Assembly: GCF_000931445.1 (NCBI RefSeq)
Contig: NZ_CP010849.1
Span: forward strand, 4,712,001-4,776,000
Direction of reading: 5' to 3'
Length of the DNA stretch: 64,000 bases
Source: Streptomyces cyaneogriseus subsp. noncyanogenus
GTDB lineage: Bacteria > Actinomycetota > Actinomycetes > Streptomycetales > Streptomycetaceae
Below the pieces are notes generated by a model. The model saw only the letters and a list, made by a program, of their open reading frames with translations. It ran no database searches and had not been told where the DNA came from. The position numbers and the translations under genes are program-made. Below are positions 1 to 8,991 of the stretch, piece after piece (position 1 is the stretch's first letter; every line of letters starts with the position of its first letter).

Positions 1-440
1 GAATCACGCGAGCCGTCTCAAGAGTGGCCCGGGCCCGACAGCAGGTGTGGTCAACGGCGAGGACCACTGACAGAGCCTCGTGTCACCGCGCGCCAGCAGA
101 CGCGGTGAACAATGGTCACAACGGGACGGGAAACCAGCGGCAGCCCTACCTGTAGTGGACGTTTCCCCGGGTCAGATACCTGGTTGTGGGTGCGAGGCCC
201 GCAGGTGAGTGGCTGGAACGCGTCCGGTGAACCGGGTATGGCTCGCTGTTGGTGACAGGGGGGCTTGCGCGACCTCGGGCGGTTCGTGCGAGGATCGTCG
301 CCGCCTCGGCGGGGCGTGACGCCCCGTCGGCTCCACACGCGGGGCCCGCTGCTCGCCCCGCGTGCCAGTCGTCCGCCGCACGGAGGAACCTCTCCCTCTT
401 GACCTGGTCAGCCGTCCTGTCCGGTGCCGCTCTGCGCACG
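1..440. other. Leading intergenic region, no supported gene
   Basis: I find no protein-coding stretch here that has both a plausible start signal and recognisable residues. The long open frames are high-GC shadows. The frame that becomes the secreted protein is open from about position 249, but its first 64 codons look non-coding and the signal peptide begins only at 441. No riboswitch or tRNA was recognised. Confidence 0.4.
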
Positions 441-1583
441 ATGCGCACGGCGGCCGGGCGGCGTGCCCTGCACGTGGTGCTGCTGGCGGGCGGGTTGTTC
501 GTACTGGGTCTGCTCTTCGGCCAGCGGGCGCAGGCGGCCGAGGGCCTGCCCGTGGCGGTCCCGGCGGCCGACGCCACCGTGACCACGTCCGGACCCGCGG
601 CGGCGGACTCCCGGCCGTCGTCTCTCCCGGGCGCGGTCCCGGTTCCGGGATCGGCGGCCCAGGCGGCCGGGCAGGCCGTCGGGGCCGCGGCCGACCGGGT
701 CGTGAGGCCGGTCGGGCAGGAGGCCGCCAAGCCGGTCGGCGGGCTGGTGGACACGGTCGGACGGGCCGTCGGGGCGGTGGCCGAGGGGCTCGGTGGGCAG
801 CATGTGGAGCTGCCGCCACTGGAGTCGCTGCCGCTCGTCCCGTCGCTGCCGGACGGTACCTCCGGACTCCCCGGACTCCCCGGACTCCCCGGACTTCCCG
901 GGTCCGGCCTCCCCGGCCTCCCCGACCTCCCCGACATCCCGGGTCTCCCCGGTCTGCCCGGGCCCGGCGCTCCCGGCACACCGGGACTTCCCGACGACCC
1001 CGCGGTGCCCGGCCTGCCGGACGTTCCGGTCCCGCCGGAGGCTCCCGTTCCGCCGGAGGCTCCCCTTCCGCCGGAGGTCCCCGGCCTTCCGGACGCTTCC
1101 GTCCTTCCGGACCGCGTGCTTCCCGGTCATCTCCTCCCCGCGCCGATCGCGTCGGTGCCGCCGCAAGACGGCCTCGGGGCGGAGCCCTCTGCTCCGCACG
1201 CCCCCGCCCCCTCAGCCGACCGGCGGGCCCCCTCTGCCGCCACCACGGCCGTCATGGCCGCTCCGGCCGACACGGCCCTGGTGGTCCTGGCCCACGGAAC
1301 CCAGTGCCGTCAGACCCCTGGGGACGACGTCCCGCCCGGCGGCGGACACCGTGCCGCCACCCCCGGCGGCTCCGCCCCCGCCGACCAGGCGCCCGCCGGC
1401 GACCCGGACAGCGCGCTGGGCAACCGGTCCGCGGCCGACAACGGCACGCCGCGCCACGGTGACGCGCACGCCGTCACTGTGCACCACCAGGTACCGCTGC
1501 GACTGCTGCCCGGCGCCGTCGCGCGCGCCGCCGCGGCCGAGACCCGCGACCGGCACCGGGACATCCCCCTCTTCCCCGCCTAG
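441..1583 (+). CDS. Secreted Pro/Gly-rich protein with collagen-like GLP triplets
   Basis: This is a protein of about 380 residues with no recognised catalytic domain. I chose the ATG at 441 because a clear signal peptide follows: basic MRTAAGRRAL, then a hydrophobic VVLLAGGLFVLGLLFG core and an AQAAEG cleavage-like site near residue 34. Residues about 142-190 are tandem Gly-Leu-Pro triplets broken by GSG, DLP and DIP, a short collagen-like segment. Pro/Glu-rich PPEAPVPPEAPLPPE repeats follow. The C-terminal third is low-complexity Ala/Pro. It lies upstream of sucC and is separated from it by about 750 bp, so it is probably its own unit. Function is unknown; export is an inference from the signal peptide. 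Confidence 0.6.
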   Translation: MRTAAGRRALHVVLLAGGLFVLGLLFGQRAQAAEGLPVAVPAADATVTTSGPAAADSRPSSLPGAVPVPGSAAQAAGQAVGAAADRVVRPVGQEAAKPVGGLVDTVGRAVGAVAEGLGGQHVELPPLESLPLVPSLPDGTSGLPGLPGLPGLPGSGLPGLPDLPDIPGLPGLPGPGAPGTPGLPDDPAVPGLPDVPVPPEAPVPPEAPLPPEVPGLPDASVLPDRVLPGHLLPAPIASVPPQDGLGAEPSAPHAPAPSADRRAPSAATTAVMAAPADTALVVLAHGTQCRQTPGDDVPPGGGHRAATPGGSAPADQAPAGDPDSALGNRSAADNGTPRHGDAHAVTVHHQVPLRLLPGAVARAAAAETRDRHRDIPLFPA

Positions 1584-2332
1584 CGCGGGCCCCCGGCCGT
1601 ACACCTGCCGCGCGAGGGCGCGAAGGCCCGCCCATCCGTCCGGACCGGCTCCGCGCCCCGCCGTGGCAGCCGCCGGAGCCGGAGAACGCCCCCGCCCGGC
1701 CCCCCGGCCACCCCCGGGACGTCCACCCGGCCATCCCCGGCCGCGCGCGGGACGCCCCCTCGGCCCCCGTACGGCGTACGACCCGCGTCCGGTCTCCGGC
1801 GTTCGACGCGCCGGGGCCGCACGCCACACCCCGATCCCCCCACGGCACAGGACTCCGCGGACCGTCAGGCGCCGGACGAGCCGAAATCCGTCGGCCCGTC
1901 CGGCCGAAACCCCGCGGAAGGGGCGGCCGGCCCCATGGGGTGGGGTACCGGCCGCCGCACCCCGGGGACCGCGCGGAAGCGCGCGGCCCCCGGGGCTGTT
2001 CAACGGGCCTCACCGGGCGAACCCCAGCCCGGTGAGGCCCCCCACGGCGCGGGCGCCGCAGTGGCACCCCACCCGCACGGCACCCGCCCCGCACCGGCAC
2101 CGCATCGGCACGCGGTGCCAGGAAGTCCGGCATCATGTGACAGGTATCACCGCTCACGTGTGAGATGTGATTTAGAGAGCCCTGCCATGCGGCGATAACC
2201 TGCGAGACGGACATGCCGCGCGCTCGGACACCGTGTGCGCTTCCCTTGTGACACATGCGGTCGTCACGTTGCCCTTCGCGGCACGCCCACGCATCCAACG
2301 AACCGCGAGATCACTGATAGGGACGGAAGCGC
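1584..2332. promoter_or_regulatory. Long sucC upstream region
   Basis: About 750 bp without a convincing gene. The first 500 bp are GC-saturated and open in several frames, typical of non-coding Streptomyces DNA. From about 2130 the composition becomes more mixed and holds inverted repeats: a Crp-like half-site pair at 2136-2151 and CTCAC/GTGAG arms close by. The sucCD promoter is therefore most likely between 2130 and 2330. No gene is called. Confidence 0.4.
2136..2151. promoter_or_regulatory. Possible Crp-type operator upstream of sucCD
   Basis: TGTGA, six bases, then TCACC, one base away from the Crp/Fnr-family pattern TGTGA-N6-TCACA. It sits about 180 bp upstream of the sucC start. Streptomyces has a Crp protein recognising GTG-N6-CAC sites, so Crp control of sucCD is a reasonable but untested inference. 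Confidence 0.3.
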
Positions 2333-3514
2333 GTGGACCTGTTCGAGTACCAGGCGAGGGACCTCTTCGCCAAGCACGATGTACCGGTGCTGGCCGGTGA
2401 AGTCATCGACACGCCTGAGGCGGCGCGCGAGATCACCGAGCGGCTGGGCGGCAAGTCCGTCGTCAAGGCGCAGGTGAAGGTCGGTGGTCGCGGAAAGGCC
2501 GGCGGCGTGAAGCTGGCCGCCACCCCGGACGAGGCCGTCGCCCGCGCGACGGACATCCTCGGCATGGACATCAAGGGCCACACGGTCCACAAGGTGATGA
2601 TCGCCGAGACGGCTCCGGAGATCGTCGAGGAGTACTACGTCTCCTTCCTCCTCGACCGTGCCAACCGCACCTTCCTCTCCATCGCCTCCGTCGAGGGCGG
2701 CATGGAGATCGAGGAGGTGGCGGCCACCCGCCCCGAGGCCGTCGCCAAGATCGCGATCGACGCGATCGACGGTGTGGACGAGGCCAAGGCCCGCGAGATC
2801 GTCGAGGCCGCCAAGTTCCCGGCCGAGGTCGCCGACAAGGTCGTGAACGTCCTCGTCAAGCTCTGGGACACCTTCATCAAGTCGGACGCCCTCCTCGTCG
2901 AGGTCAACCCGCTCGCGAAGGTCGCCTCCGGTGACGTCCTCGCCCTCGACGGCAAGGTGTCGCTCGACGACAACGCCGAGTTCCGTCACCCCGAGTACGA
3001 GGAGCTTCACGACAAGGCGGCGGCCAACCCGCTCGAGGCCGCGGCCAAGGAGAAGAACCTCAACTACGTCAAGCTCGACGGCGAGGTCGGCATCATCGGC
3101 AACGGCGCCGGTCTCGTCATGAGCACCCTGGACGTCGTCGCGTACGCCGGTGAAAAGCACGGCAACGTCAAGCCCGCCAACTTCCTGGACATCGGCGGTG
3201 GCGCCTCCGCCCAGGTCATGGCGAACGGCCTGGAGATCATCCTGGGCGACCCGGACGTCAAGTCCGTCTTCGTCAACGTCTTCGGCGGCATCACCGCCTG
3301 CGACGAGGTCGCCAACGGCATCGTGCAGGCCCTGAAGCTGCTGGAGGACCGCGGCGAAGAGGTCACCAAGCCGCTCGTCGTCCGCCTCGACGGCAACAAC
3401 GCCGAGCTGGGCCGGCAGATCCTCACCGACGCCAACCACCCCCTGGTCCAGCGCGTCGACACCATGGACGGCGCGGCCGACAAGGCCGCCGAGCTGGCCG
3501 CAGCCGCCAAGTAA
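2333..3514 (+). CDS. sucC: Succinyl-CoA ligase (ADP-forming) beta subunit
   Basis: This subunit acts in the cytosolic TCA cycle with SucD, interconverting succinyl-CoA and succinate with nucleotide triphosphate formation. The 393 residues match the usual family length. The N-terminal ATP-grasp domain begins MDLFEYQARDLFAKHDVPV and contains the KAQVKVGGRGKAGGVK nucleotide-binding segment near residues 45-62. The C-terminal ligase domain has NGAGLVMSTLD and NFLDIGGGA near residues 263-290. The GTG start gives the canonical N-terminus, and a purine-rich GGACGGAA lies just upstream. sucD starts 27 bp downstream, so the two are co-transcribed. Confidence 0.97.
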   Translation: MDLFEYQARDLFAKHDVPVLAGEVIDTPEAAREITERLGGKSVVKAQVKVGGRGKAGGVKLAATPDEAVARATDILGMDIKGHTVHKVMIAETAPEIVEEYYVSFLLDRANRTFLSIASVEGGMEIEEVAATRPEAVAKIAIDAIDGVDEAKAREIVEAAKFPAEVADKVVNVLVKLWDTFIKSDALLVEVNPLAKVASGDVLALDGKVSLDDNAEFRHPEYEELHDKAAANPLEAAAKEKNLNYVKLDGEVGIIGNGAGLVMSTLDVVAYAGEKHGNVKPANFLDIGGGASAQVMANGLEIILGDPDVKSVFVNVFGGITACDEVANGIVQALKLLEDRGEEVTKPLVVRLDGNNAELGRQILTDANHPLVQRVDTMDGAADKAAELAAAAK

Positions 3515-3541
3515 GCACCTAGGACGAGGACACCAACAACC

Positions 3542-4426
3542 ATGGCTATCTGGCTCAACAAGGACAGCAAGGTCATCGTCCAGGGCATGACCGGCGCCAC
3601 CGGCATGAAGCACACCAAGCTCATGCTCGGCGACGGCACCAACGTCGTGGGCGGCGTGAACCCGCGCAAGGCGGGTCAGACCGTGGACTTCGACGGCACC
3701 GAGGTACCGGTCTTCGGCACCGTCAAGGAGGCCATCGAGGCCACCGGCGCCAACGTCTCCGTCATCTTCGTGCCGGAGAAGTTCACCAAGGACGCGGTCG
3801 TCGAGGCCATCGACGCCGAGATCCCGCTGGCCGTCGTGATCACCGAGGGCATCGCCGTGCACGACACGGCCGCCTTCTGGGCGTACGCCGGCAAGAAGGG
3901 CAACAAGACCCGCATCATCGGCCCGAACTGCCCCGGCATCATCACCCCGGGCCAGTCCAACGTCGGCATCATCCCGGGCGACATCACCAAGCCGGGCCGC
4001 ATCGGCCTGGTCTCGAAGTCCGGCACGCTGACGTACCAGATGATGTACGAGCTGCGTGACATCGGCTTCTCCACCTGCGTCGGCATCGGCGGTGACCCGA
4101 TCATCGGCACCACCCACATCGACGCCCTCAAGGCGTTCCAGGACGACCCCGACACCGACCTGATCGTCATGATCGGCGAGATCGGCGGCGACGCCGAGGA
4201 GCGGGCCGCGGCCTTCATCAAGGACAACGTGACCAAGCCGGTCGTCGGCTACGTCGCGGGCTTCACCGCGCCCGAGGGCAAGACCATGGGTCACGCGGGT
4301 GCCATCGTCTCCGGCTCCTCCGGCACCGCACAGGCCAAGAAGGAGGCCCTGGAGGCGGCGGGCGTCAAGGTCGGCAAGACCCCGACCGAGACGGCCAAGC
4401 TGGCGCGCGAGATCCTCGCCGGCTGA
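3542..4426 (+). CDS. sucD: Succinyl-CoA ligase alpha subunit
   Basis: This is the partner of SucC; it binds CoA and carries the phosphohistidine. The protein has 294 residues, the standard size. The N-terminal Rossmann CoA-binding domain has VQGMTGATGMKHT near residues 14-26. The segment RIIGPNCPGIITPG (about 122-135) and the C-terminal active-site region around AGFTAPEGKTMGHAGA (about 239-254), which holds the phosphorylated His, are intact. An AGGACGAGGA ribosome-binding site precedes the ATG. It forms an operon with sucC and is followed by a strong hairpin terminator. Confidence 0.97.
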   Translation: MAIWLNKDSKVIVQGMTGATGMKHTKLMLGDGTNVVGGVNPRKAGQTVDFDGTEVPVFGTVKEAIEATGANVSVIFVPEKFTKDAVVEAIDAEIPLAVVITEGIAVHDTAAFWAYAGKKGNKTRIIGPNCPGIITPGQSNVGIIPGDITKPGRIGLVSKSGTLTYQMMYELRDIGFSTCVGIGGDPIIGTTHIDALKAFQDDPDTDLIVMIGEIGGDAEERAAAFIKDNVTKPVVGYVAGFTAPEGKTMGHAGAIVSGSSGTAQAKKEALEAAGVKVGKTPTETAKLAREILAG

Positions 4427-4437
4427 CCGGCCTCGCA

Positions 4438-4484
4438 ACGCGGACGGGCCCGCTCCCTCACCGAGGGGGCGGGCCCGTCCGCGT
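4438..4484 (+). terminator. sucCD terminator hairpin
   Basis: Arms 4438-4459 and 4463-4484 form a 22-bp stem with one mismatch and a 3-nt loop. There is no T-run, as is common in Streptomyces. It lies between the convergent ends of sucD and the HTH/sigma-like gene and could serve both strands. Confidence 0.75.
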
Positions 4485-4547
4485 GTCCTCCCGTGCCGCC
4501 GCGCACGGCGGCGCGCGCTTCCCCCGAGCCGCCGCCGACACGACGGC

Positions 4548-5894
4548 TCAGCGGGCCTCCGGTCCGAGCCGCTGCGGGCCGCTGTGCGTCTGCTCCCGCA
4601 GCTTGTCCCGCAGCTCCAGCTCCTTGTCCGACAGCGGCCCCGGCGCCATCCGCGGCGGCACCCCGCGGACCGTCGCCCCGGGCGGCACGGGCGGCTCGTA
4701 GTGCGTCGGAGCCGTCCGCAGGGTGAGTGCCGTACTGCCGATCAGGACGGCGGTGAAGGCGATGGCGGCCCGGGTCCACAGGCGGGCCCGGCGCTCACTG
4801 CCCCGGCGCACGAACGGCGGCTCGGCCGCCCGGAGCCGCTCGCCGGACCCCAGCTCCGCCAGCCGCCGGTGCAGCTCCCCGGGGTCCGCCAGGCCGGGCA
4901 GCCGGGCGGCGACCGCCTCCCGCGCCCGCACCAGCCGGCCGGCCGCCGCCGGGGTGCTCGCCTCGGTCTCCGCCGCCGTCTCGGGCAGGCCGAGGCCGAC
5001 CCCGTCGTGCAGCAGCAGGGTGCGGCGGTGGTGCGGCGAGAGCCCCAGCAGGACGTTCATCAGGGCGCGGTCGTCGGGGTCGGCGGGCGGCGGCTCGGGG
5101 CTCCGGTAGCGGGGGCGGAACCGGTGCCAGGGCGAGAGCGCGTAGTCGTACGCCGCCGCCCGCACCCACCCCGCCGGGTCGCGGTCCCGGGCCACCTCCG
5201 GCCAGTGCTCCCAGGCCCGCTGGAAGGCCCGCTCGACCGACTCCCGCGCCAGCTCGCGGCGCCCGGTCAGCACGAAGGTCTGCCGGACCAGCGCGGGGGC
5301 GCAGAAGGCGTACAGCGCGTCGAACGCCTGAGCGGGCGTGAGAGCGGGCGGCGGCGCGGGGGGCTCCGGTCCGGACCCGTGACCGGACGCCCGGCCCCCG
5401 GCGGACACCGGCTGCTCACCGCCCGGCGCCGCGGAACCCCCGGCGGACAGGGCCCCGGAGACGGACGCGGAGACGGCCCCGGACGCTGAGACGGCCCCGG
5501 ACGCGGACACGGGGGCGGACCCAGAGGCGGACACGGGCGCGGCCTCGGTGGCGGGCGCGGGCTCCGGCGGCACCACCGCGGCCCCGCGGTCCGCGGTCCG
5601 GGGCCCCGCGGCCGCCTGGTCCGCCGTCCCCGAGGCCGCGCCCACGCCCGCTCCCACGCCCGCTCCCGCGCCCGTGTCAGTGGCCGTGTCCGCGGCCGCC
5701 AGCGTGCTCAGCAGCTCCGCGTACGCCTCCCCCTTCCGGCCGCGCGGAGTGGCGCGTCCCGTCTCCCACGCGCGCACCGTGCCGCGGGTGACGCCGAGGC
5801 GCACCGCGACCTGAGCACGCGTCAGCGAGGCGGCTTCGCGCAGGCGTCGGCGCGTCTCGGGGGGAGGAAACGGGGTCGCCGGGCTCCGCGTCAC
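4548..5894 (-). CDS. Hybrid HTH and sigma-70-like membrane-anchored regulator
   Basis: About 448 residues from a GTG at 5894. The N-terminus (about 12-64) is an XRE-type helix-turn-helix (LTRAQVAVRLGVTRGTVRAW). An Ala/Ser/Gly-rich linker of roughly 130 residues follows. The next section resembles sigma-70 region 2 (AFDALYAFCAPALVRQTFVL with LARESVERAFQRAWEHWPEV) and a region-4-like helix pair (LLGLSPHHRRTLLLHDGVGL). Near residue 368 is one hydrophobic helix (AAIAFTAVLIGSTALTL), then a short outer tail. I infer a membrane-tethered transcription regulator; whether it works as a true sigma factor is open. The longer open frame upstream runs through the divergent perM-like gene and is a shadow. 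Confidence 0.6.
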   Translation of the reverse strand: MTRSPATPFPPPETRRRLREAASLTRAQVAVRLGVTRGTVRAWETGRATPRGRKGEAYAELLSTLAAADTATDTGAGAGVGAGVGAASGTADQAAAGPRTADRGAAVVPPEPAPATEAAPVSASGSAPVSASGAVSASGAVSASVSGALSAGGSAAPGGEQPVSAGGRASGHGSGPEPPAPPPALTPAQAFDALYAFCAPALVRQTFVLTGRRELARESVERAFQRAWEHWPEVARDRDPAGWVRAAAYDYALSPWHRFRPRYRSPEPPPADPDDRALMNVLLGLSPHHRRTLLLHDGVGLGLPETAAETEASTPAAAGRLVRAREAVAARLPGLADPGELHRRLAELGSGERLRAAEPPFVRRGSERRARLWTRAAIAFTAVLIGSTALTLRTAPTHYEPPVPPGATVRGVPPRMAPGPLSDKELELRDKLREQTHSGPQRLGPEAR

Positions 5895-5916
5895 AGGGCG
5901 CCCCTCCGAACGCTCC

Positions 5917-5942
5917 GTACATAAAGGTACATAAACGTATAT
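5917..5942. promoter_or_regulatory. GTACATAAA direct repeats, probable operator
   Basis: GTACATAAA occurs at 5917-5925 and 5927-5935, exactly 10 bp apart, followed by the related GTATAT at 5937-5942. It is an unusually AT-rich spot in the 105-bp gap between the divergent HTH regulator and the perM-like gene. Repeats spaced by one helical turn suggest cooperative protein binding, perhaps autoregulation by the HTH protein. Confidence 0.4.
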
Positions 5943-5999
5943 TGAGCGACACAGCGAGGGTTCGCCTGTTACGCCCGGGAAGCGCGTGTCGTTGGGAGC

Positions 6000-7766
6000 A
6001 TGGCGGGCGTGATCCAGACGACCGCTCGCCGAATGCTGTTGTCCCTGCTGCGCGCCCTGCTCCGCGACCGTCCGCCCGGGCTCTCGGCGGGGCTGCTGGG
6101 CGGGGCGGTCGCGGCGGGCCTGGGGCTCGGGGTGTTCGCCGTGCTGGTGATGGTGGTGTGGGTCGGCTCGCCGTACCCCGACAGCGGACCCGACGGCGCG
6201 CTGCACGTCGCCGCGGCGCTGTGGGTGCTGGCGCACGGCGCCGAACTGGTCCGCGCCGACACGCTGTCCGGCACCCCCGCGCCCGTCGGCGTCACGCCGC
6301 TGCTGCTGTCCGTGCCGCCCGCGTGGCTGATCCACCGGATGGCGCGGGACGCGGTGGCCGGCGGCCTGGCGATGGGGGAGGGCCGCCCCGGGGCCGCTCC
6401 GGCGCCGGTGCCGCCCCGCGTCGCCTGGACGGGCGTCGTGCTCGGCTACCTCGGCGTCGCCCTGCCCACCGCGCTGTACGCCGCCGGGGGCGCGCTGCGG
6501 CCCTCGTGGGCGGGGACGGTGGTGTGCCTGCCGCTGTTCGTCATGGGCGTGGCGGGAACGGGCGTGTGGGCGGCGCACGGCCGCCCGGGCGGGCCGGTGC
6601 GGCGCTTGCTGGCCGCCCTGCCCGTGGTGCCGCGGCAGTTGCTCGTCCGGCCGGACGGGCGCCCGGGCGTCGCGGCGCGGGCGGCGGGCACCGGGGTGGC
6701 GGTGCTGGTCGGGGGCGGCGCGCTGCTGCTGGCGGTCTCCCTGGTGGGGCACGGCGGGGCGTTCCGGGCGGCGTTCGGCCGGCTGGCGGACGGGTGGGCC
6801 GGGGGGTTCGCGGTCCTCGTGCTCTGCGTGGCGCTGGTGCCCAACGCGGCGGTGTGGGCCGCGGCGTACGCGCTCGGCCCCGGTTTCGCGGCCGGCGCCG
6901 GGCACACGGTGGGCCCTTTCGCCTCCGCGCCGGCGTCGCTGCCGCCGTTCCCGCTGCTGGCGGCGGTGCCGCAGCCGGGGCCGGGTACGCCGGTGCACTG
7001 GGCGTCCGCGGTGGTGCCGCTGGCGGCCGGTGCGGCGGTGGGGTGGTTCACGGGTCGTGCCTCGGCCGACAGGCCGGGTGACCGCCCGGACGGGCGGGAG
7101 CGGACGGCGGACGGGGACCGGCCGGACCGGGCGCGGGGCGCGGCCGGCTCCTGGTCGTGGCGCCGCACCGCGGCGGGCGCCGGGCTGGCGGCCGTGGTGT
7201 GCGGCGCCACGACCGCCCTGCTCGCGGCGCTGGCGGGCGGCCCGCTCGGGGTGGCCTCGCTCGCCCGCTTCGGGCCGGTGTGGTGGCAGATCGGCGCCGT
7301 CACCCCGGTGTGGATCGCGGTGGTGGCGGTGCCGACGGCGGTCGGGGTGCGGGCCTGGCGGCACTGGGCGGCGGCGCAGCGCAGGCGGCCGGGGGCCTCC
7401 CCCGGGACTCCCGGGACGGACGAGGCGCCGGCGCGCGCGTCCTGGCGGATCCCGGGAACGCCCTGGGTGCCGGCGGTGGGCAAACCCTGGCGGATCCCGG
7501 GTGCGGCCTGGGCGGCGGCCCTGGGCGGGTTCCGGCGGCTTCCGGCAAGACCCTGGACACGAGCGGTGCGCAAGCCCTGGCGCATCCCGGGAAGGCCCTG
7601 GTCACCGGCGGCGCGCGAAACCCCGCGCGGACCCGGTGGACGGCCGCCGGGCGCGCGCCGGACACCGGAGGCTCCGGAACCCCGGCGGGCGGAGCCGCTC
7701 CTGGAGGCCCGGGGCACCTCCGCGGCGGGCGGTCCCGTACGCGGATCGCGGGTGCCTCCCGGGTAG
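6000..7766 (+). CDS. PerM-like / DUF6350 polytopic membrane protein
   Basis: This integral membrane protein of 588 residues has many hydrophobic helices from residue 30 to about 450, for example VLVMVVWVG, WTGVVLGYLGVALPTALYAAGG and AVLVGGGALLLAVSLVGHGGAF. The C-terminal 120 residues form a cytosolic, Arg/Pro-rich tail with imperfect PWRIPG repeats. The position between sucCD and purNH matches mycobacterial perM (Rv0955), a cell-division-associated membrane protein, and Streptomyces DUF6350. Family assignment rests on topology and synteny rather than a catalytic motif. An ATG start follows the divergent promoter region. Confidence 0.7.
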   Translation: MAGVIQTTARRMLLSLLRALLRDRPPGLSAGLLGGAVAAGLGLGVFAVLVMVVWVGSPYPDSGPDGALHVAAALWVLAHGAELVRADTLSGTPAPVGVTPLLLSVPPAWLIHRMARDAVAGGLAMGEGRPGAAPAPVPPRVAWTGVVLGYLGVALPTALYAAGGALRPSWAGTVVCLPLFVMGVAGTGVWAAHGRPGGPVRRLLAALPVVPRQLLVRPDGRPGVAARAAGTGVAVLVGGGALLLAVSLVGHGGAFRAAFGRLADGWAGGFAVLVLCVALVPNAAVWAAAYALGPGFAAGAGHTVGPFASAPASLPPFPLLAAVPQPGPGTPVHWASAVVPLAAGAAVGWFTGRASADRPGDRPDGRERTADGDRPDRARGAAGSWSWRRTAAGAGLAAVVCGATTALLAALAGGPLGVASLARFGPVWWQIGAVTPVWIAVVAVPTAVGVRAWRHWAAAQRRRPGASPGTPGTDEAPARASWRIPGTPWVPAVGKPWRIPGAAWAAALGGFRRLPARPWTRAVRKPWRIPGRPWSPAARETPRGPGGRPPGARRTPEAPEPRRAEPLLEARGTSAAGGPVRGSRVPPG

Positions 7767-7844
7767 CCGCCGCGCTCCGGGCGCCGCGCCCGGCGGGGCG
7801 GGCCCGGCACCCGGCCGGGAAGGCGGGCCCTCCCCGGGCCCGCG

Positions 7845-8639
7845 TCAGCCCTCGGTCCCCAGCACGCCGCGCAGCTCGTCCGGCAGGAGCTTGCTGCACG
7901 ACTGCCTGGCCTCGTTGGTCAGGGCGTCGCTGCGGCAGGTGTAGTAGTCGCGGTAGACGAGCTGGGCGGCGAAGGAGGCCGCGATCAGCAGCAGGGCCAG
8001 GGAGGCCGTGACCAGGCCGCTGACGGCGGCGGTGGTCTGCGGGCGGGAGGCCGTCCCGGACGCCGGGGCCCGCGCCGGGACGTCGGGGTCCGCCGGGGTG
8101 GTGCGCGGCTTGGCGCGCAGGCCGCTGATGCCCCAGTAGAGCGCCAGGGCGCCCAGGAGCAGGGCCAGGTACGGCCAGCCGAAGAGCGCGAAGAAGAAGG
8201 CCCACATGCCGCACAGCAGCGCGTAGCGGGCGCGGCGCTGGGCGGGGTCCGTCGGGTCCCAGCGCGGGCCGCCGCCGGGGCCGCCGGGTCCCGCGCCGGG
8301 GCGTCCGGGGCCGCCGGGGCGCTCGCCGAAGCCGCCGGGCGAGCGGCCGGGCTGCCGGTCGCTCCACTGCCGGCCCCACGGGGATCCGCCGTCGCCCCGC
8401 GCGCCGTCCTGGCCCTCGGGGTGCCGCGGCTGCCAGGGGCGGTCCGGCGTCCCCTCCGGCGGCGGCGCGAAGGGGTTGTCGTCCGTGGCCGCGCCGCCCC
8501 GGTCGCCGCCGTCGTTCTTCCCGTCCGAGGGCGCGTCGGGCGGCGAGGCGGGGCGCTCCCGCAGCAACGGGCCGCCGCGCTCCCCTCCCGGCGCCGACTG
8601 CTGGGGGAGCGTGAGGAGTCGCAGGCTGCGGTCCGGCAT
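7845..8639 (-). CDS. Pro/Gly-rich protein with C-terminal membrane domain
   Basis: About 264 residues from the ATG at 8639. Residues 1-130 are disordered, rich in Pro, Gly and Arg (GERPGGPGRPGAGPGGPGGG). The rest holds three hydrophobic stretches: YALLCGMWAFFFALFGWPY, LALLLGALALYWG and the later VSGLVTASLALLLIAASFAAQLVY. A short Cys-containing tail follows (YYTCRSDALTNEARQSC). In mycobacteria a membrane protein of unknown role (Rv0954) lies in the same place beside perM and purN, so this may be its counterpart; that is a synteny argument only. It converges on the perM-like gene. Confidence 0.65.
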   Translation of the reverse strand: MPDRSLRLLTLPQQSAPGGERGGPLLRERPASPPDAPSDGKNDGGDRGGAATDDNPFAPPPEGTPDRPWQPRHPEGQDGARGDGGSPWGRQWSDRQPGRSPGGFGERPGGPGRPGAGPGGPGGGPRWDPTDPAQRRARYALLCGMWAFFFALFGWPYLALLLGALALYWGISGLRAKPRTTPADPDVPARAPASGTASRPQTTAAVSGLVTASLALLLIAASFAAQLVYRDYYTCRSDALTNEARQSCSKLLPDELRGVLGTEG

Positions 8640-8991
8640 CAAATGAGCGTCTTCCCCTTGGTGAGTACGGCGTGCGTACGGCTTGCTACGACTGGATCCG
8701 GCTGTGCCGGACGGGAGGGGAGGGGCCCGCAAGGGCCCGGGACCCCCGGCTCCGTCACCCCGTGAACGCGCGGTGCGCGGGAGGCGTTCCCGAACCGGTT
8801 CCTCCCTGACGCTACCTTCCCGCCGGGCCCCCGTCCCGTGGGGGCCGCCCGGTGTGCCGGTATCGTTGCTGGCGGTCGGCCGCTTCGTAGACTTCCCCGT
8901 ATCCCGGGGCGTGAAGCATTCGTACGACCGTACAAAACGATCCGTGCGGGGCGACCGTACGGACCCGCTTCCCCGAGAAAGGGCCCCCATC

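Noticed and set aside
2264..4438. Long minus-strand open frame across sucCD
   Set aside because: It is the complement of two certain genes and consists of Asp/Val/Leu/Gly-rich shadow sequence.
8870..8990. ZTP-type riboswitch before purN
   Set aside because: The conserved CCGTGACTGGCG and CGCCTGGGC blocks seen before glyA are absent here.
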